A DNA stretch of 64,000 nt, taken from the NCBI GenBank assembly GCA_026261815.1, contig JAMPIT010000258.1, forward strand, positions 10,283,501 through 10,347,500. Direction: 5' to 3'. The position numbers and the translations under genes are program-made. Source of the DNA: Monarcha castaneiventris obscurior (taxonomy: Eukaryota; Chordata; Aves; Passeriformes; Monarchidae). Of the stretch, positions 60,863-64,000 are shown one piece after another. Positions within the stretch are counted from its first letter, which is position 1. The number at the start of each line of letters is the position of its first letter. Under the pieces are notes generated by a model. It made no database searches, was not told the origin of the DNA, and saw only the letters and a program-made list of their open reading frames with translations.

Positions 60863-61639
60863 TGAGGCCACACGCAGCCGGGAGCAAGGGTGCTAGTGAG
60901 CAACCTGGCTCCCTGTGCAGAGCAGCCATGCGTAGGTGCTGGGAGGGTGTGGGAGGACCTGAGCATCCGCCAGTTTCACTGCTGCCTTCCCCTTCCTGCT
61001 GCGGGAGCCCTGACTCTGGCTTCACCCCTCACAAAATGAAAGCAGTGTCGGTGCCTGGCGGCGCTGGAGCCACCTTCCATCCTGCCCCAGCACACTGGTG
61101 AGATTGCTGCAGTGGGGCCTGGACAGACACACCCGGGGCACCGACCCCATCGCTGCCCCCACCTCTACCCCCTCCCTGTGGAGGATTTCCCTAACCAGGC
61201 AGCAAGCCTCAGGGACAGCAGGGATCTGTGGAGAGGCAGGTAAGGGATGCTTCCCAAGTTGGTTGTAACACTGGGAGCTCAGCCCTGGGATGGTGTGCAG
61301 GGCTGTGGAGGTGGAAAGGGTTCTTGATGGGATGTGGGAAGGGCAGTACTGTTTGCTGCACTTGGGGTGCTGGGCTGCACCCCTGCCACGCTCCCCAACA
61401 GCTCCTTACTGAAGACACAGGGTGCAGTGCCAAGGCCCCAAGGTGCAGGAAGTGGAAGGGATTCAGGGAGTAGGGCAGGGTGCTGGAGAGCAGGCACCCA
61501 TCTCAGCATGTGGGAAGCCCATCGGGAAGGAGAGGGGAGGGAAGGGAGGCCTCGGCGAGAGGCCAAGCAAGGGGTGGCCCCTGGCGCAGTCGTCATGCAT
61601 TACTGGAAACATCTGGCCTGGGATGTGGGGGCGTGCACT

Positions 61640-62450
61640 GGCTGCAGACACATGTGTGCACATGCGCATGGGTGTGGGGAAACACACAGATAGGTGTTGA
61701 TGGGCACACGTGTACCAGTACATGTACCCACACCTGTGTACACGCATGTTCACGTGCGCCCACGTACCCGCACATGGGCACATATGTGCCCATACGTGTG
61801 CAGACACACAAACACCAGCATGGAGGTTTGCACACACATGGACATGCCCACAGACATGGATCCAAACGTGTGCAACTACATGTGCATACACTCCACACAA
61901 GTGTACAGATTTGCATGCACACACGTGTGCGTCCATGTGCCAGCAAGCACACTCACTGCAGCACGCCCGGGCATGGATACACGGGTGTGTGACCCACACG
62001 TGTGCAACAGACACCCCCACAATGCACACGTGCACGACAGTCACAATGACCTCACGCATCTTGGCTGGAGCCTGCAGCCACCCCGCTGCCCGGGATTGCC
62101 ATGGCACCGTGCCCTGGCAGTGTGTGCACGCTGTGTGTGGCGGCTCCTCTGTGTGTGAAGACGGGCGTGTGTGGGGATCCGTGCGTGCCCAGCGGGAGCC
62201 TCTGCGTGGCCACACATCCCATACATGTTCACACGTGCCACATGCCTGCGCAAGCCTGCATATGTCCCTCCATGTCCACGTGCCTGTGGGCTGTATGTGG
62301 GATACCGGTGCCTGTGTGTGCCAACTATGCCATGTGCGTGCCCAAGTGTGCCAAGAGCGTAGTGTGCCCGTGCATGCCCATGTGTGCAGCATGCCCGTGT
62401 GTGCCGTGTGTAGCCGTGTGCCCACGCGTGTGTGTGTGAGCCACGCGTAG
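61640..62450. repeat. Long alternating purine-pyrimidine (CACATG/CACGTG) tract
   Basis: About 800 bases dominated by cacatgtgtgcacatgcgc, cacacgtgtgcgtcc and gtgtgtgccgtgtg phrases on both strands. It runs straight into the CpG island at 62.45 kb. Frames through it (up to 552 codons on the minus strand) are low-complexity artefacts. Confidence 0.75.
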
Positions 62451-63620
62451 CCCGTGTGCCCGCCGCACGGCGTGCGCTCCCGCCCTCCCCGGTGCCCGCG
62501 GTGCCCCCCGGTGCGGCGAGGCGCGGTGCGGGTGCCGAGGCGGGGCGCTGGGGAGCGCGGCCAAGCTGGGGGCGGAGCACGGCGGCGGGGGCGAGAGGCG
62601 GCGCCAGCCCCCACCGACCTCCAAACTTTCATTAACTCGGCGGCACCGGCAGTGGCGGCTCTGGGCCTGGTACGGCACCGGCACCGACAGCGGGCTGGGC
62701 GCGGCGGAGCGGCGCCCCCGCGGGCCCACCCGGCGCGGCGGGAGGGGCCGGGCGTCGGCATGGGCACGGTAAGGGGCGCGCACCTCCGCCGGCACCGGGT
62801 GCCCGGCCCGTCCAGCAGCCGTAGCAGCACTGGGGATGGGACGGGAGAGGAGTGGGTGGGCTGCCGAAGAGGAGTGGGAAGGGGACGAGGGCGGCGAGGG
62901 CCTCCGGAGCGGCGGGGTCGGGGACATCGGGAGCGGCACCGGGAGCGGCCAGGCGTCAGGACGGTGTCGGGAGCAGAAGAGCGGGATAGCGGGACAGCGG
63001 GATGCGGGGCGGTCCCGCATCTGTTGCTCTCGCGGCGCGGCGGCGCGGTGCCGGGGGAGCGCGGGGGCGCGGCGCGCAGAGCGGGACCATCGCCGCCGCA
63101 CCCGGGGAGGGCGCCGGGCACCGGGACGGCCAGGCTCGGTCACGGGCCGGGGGGGTTGGCGGTAATTTTCCACGGGCATGTGCCGGGGCGGGGCGCTGGA
63201 GCAGCCACCACGTGGCGGCTGATGTAACCGGGCCCCCCCGCCACCGTACGGCACCGGGCGGCGGCGGCGGGGGGAGCCGGGCGGCGGGCGCTGCCCGCGG
63301 GGCCGCCGCCGGAGCCATCCCCGCGGGGCGGCAGGGGAGCATGGCGGCGGCAGGCCGGCCCCGCTGCCCGCCTTCCCTGGGCACCGGGGAACCCCGGTTG
63401 CGGCGGGCCCGGCGGATGCTGCCGGAAGAAATGGCCTCGCAGGTGGCAGCGGCCGCACCGGTGCATCGGGCCGCCGGGCGGGAGGGGACTGGGGCTCCGT
63501 CCTTCGGTCGGGCATCCGTGGCCTTTCGCTGGGTGCCGTGGGCTGCCTCTCGCCGCCGAGGTGTGACATCCTGTCTGGGAGCCCCTGTGGGTGCCCGGGT
63601 GTCCCCATTTCCCCGGTGCT
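62450..63620 (+). promoter_or_regulatory. CpG island at right edge; candidate promoter of the next gene
   Basis: More than 1 kb of very CpG-dense DNA. On the plus strand, ATG at 62760 is followed by two codons and a strong donor (ACG|GTAAGG at 62769), and a second ATG-rich segment starts at 63341 (MAAAGRPRCPP). I cannot match either to a known protein. In mammals the gene next to KLF17 on this side is SLC6A9, and its 5' end would face this way on the plus strand, so this island is a reasonable candidate for its promoter. Direction and identity are inference only. Confidence 0.45.
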
Positions 63621-64000
63621 ACCCGTGCCGGCTTTAGGTACGATCTGCGCTGCCCTCCGGTCTGTCATGGCATCCCGCAGCTCTGGGAGAGCCACCCCGT
63701 GGCACCAGTGCTTTGCATCCTCGTCCCTGCTGGGCTGTCCCAGGGGATGCTGCAGCCTCGGGCATCCTTGCATCCGTCCCATTGCCACACCACCGCTGGC
63801 TTCGCGCTCGGTCCTTGCCAGGCTGGGAGCCAACGCCAGCGGCATCTCTGTAGTCATGGAGGCTTATCAGCACCTGGCAGACCCCGAGGGGAGTGGCAGC
63901 CGTCCGGCCCCTTGGGCACTCCCCCTTCCCAGGACACGGGATGAGTTCCCGGTCTGAATTCAGGGCCGCAGGGCGGGCAGCTTTTGGCTGGCTGGCGGTA
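63621..64000. other. Right-edge sequence, nothing recognised
   Basis: CpG density falls off after the island. Open frames on both strands lack recognisable protein features. Confidence 0.5.

Larger units (their letters stand above)
48261..62400. other. GC-rich region without recognised genes, 48.3-62.4 kb
   Basis: No gene recognised. It contains MIR remnants, a (GT)n microsatellite, a minor CpG-rich patch at 54.45-54.66 kb, a (CTC)n run at 56028-56047, AT-rich blocks at 52.50-52.63, 53.96-54.03 and 55.0-55.14 kb, a degenerate tandem repeat at 60.78-60.86 kb and a long alternating tract from 61.64 kb. SLC6A9 would be expected beyond KLF17 by synteny, but none of its transporter motifs is present. 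Confidence 0.55.

Noticed and set aside
61463..63121. 552-codon open frame on the minus strand
   Set aside because: It runs through the alternating CACATG tract and the CpG island; composition is low-complexity (Cys/His/Val then Arg/Pro) with no domain pattern.
62325..63857. 510-codon open frame on the minus strand
   Set aside because: Arg/Pro/Ala-rich frame from a CpG island with no recognisable motif; overlaps other equally long frames.

Overview
This window is nuclear DNA from a vertebrate, almost certainly a bird. Genes are split by GT-AG introns. There are CpG islands, CR1-clade LINE fragments (41.1 kb, 15.1-15.5 kb, 7.55 kb) and old MIR-type SINE pieces. The gene order DMAP1 - KLF is the order of mammalian 1p34 (KLF17 - DMAP1), read here on the reverse strand. 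I cannot name the species.

Layout. (1) 1-21.2 kb is AT-rich and is occupied on the minus strand by DMAP1, a subunit of the TIP60/NuA4 and SRCAP chromatin complexes. I placed seven coding exons to the base; they join in frame and encode residues 1-325. The exons for the last ~140 residues were not found and should lie left of the window or in 1-7941. (2) 21.2-22.2 kb is the DMAP1 CpG-island promoter. It carries a (CA)-rich alternating tract and a tRNA-like element. Base composition changes sharply here from AT-rich to GC-rich. (3) 22.2-27.2 kb is intergenic. (4) 27.2-31.0 kb holds a complete three-exon Kruppel-like factor gene on the minus strand (418 residues, three C2H2 fingers). By sequence it belongs to the KLF2/KLF4/KLF17 group. 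By position next to DMAP1 it is most likely the avian KLF17 orthologue. (5) 31-62.4 kb is a GC-rich stretch in which I recognise no gene. It contains a CR1 fragment, simple repeats, one orphan CpG island at 47.9-48.2 kb, and several short AT-rich blocks that look like conserved regulatory DNA. (6) 62.4-63.6 kb is a strong CpG island at the right edge. By synteny it is a candidate promoter for the next gene to the right (SLC6A9 in mammals, which would run on the plus strand), but no SLC6A9 coding sequence is visible.

The two genes are not an operon. DMAP1 is a housekeeping chromatin factor. The KLF is a DNA-binding transcription factor that probably has its own promoter and distal elements in the flanking gene-poor DNA. 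I found no CRISPR array, no bacterial element, no intact retrovirus and no clearly new multi-gene system. The observations most worth checking are the KLF2/4-like form of the KLF17-position gene, the tRNA-like element at 21.74 kb, the AT-rich islands, and a near-perfect 28-base palindrome at 23.12 kb.
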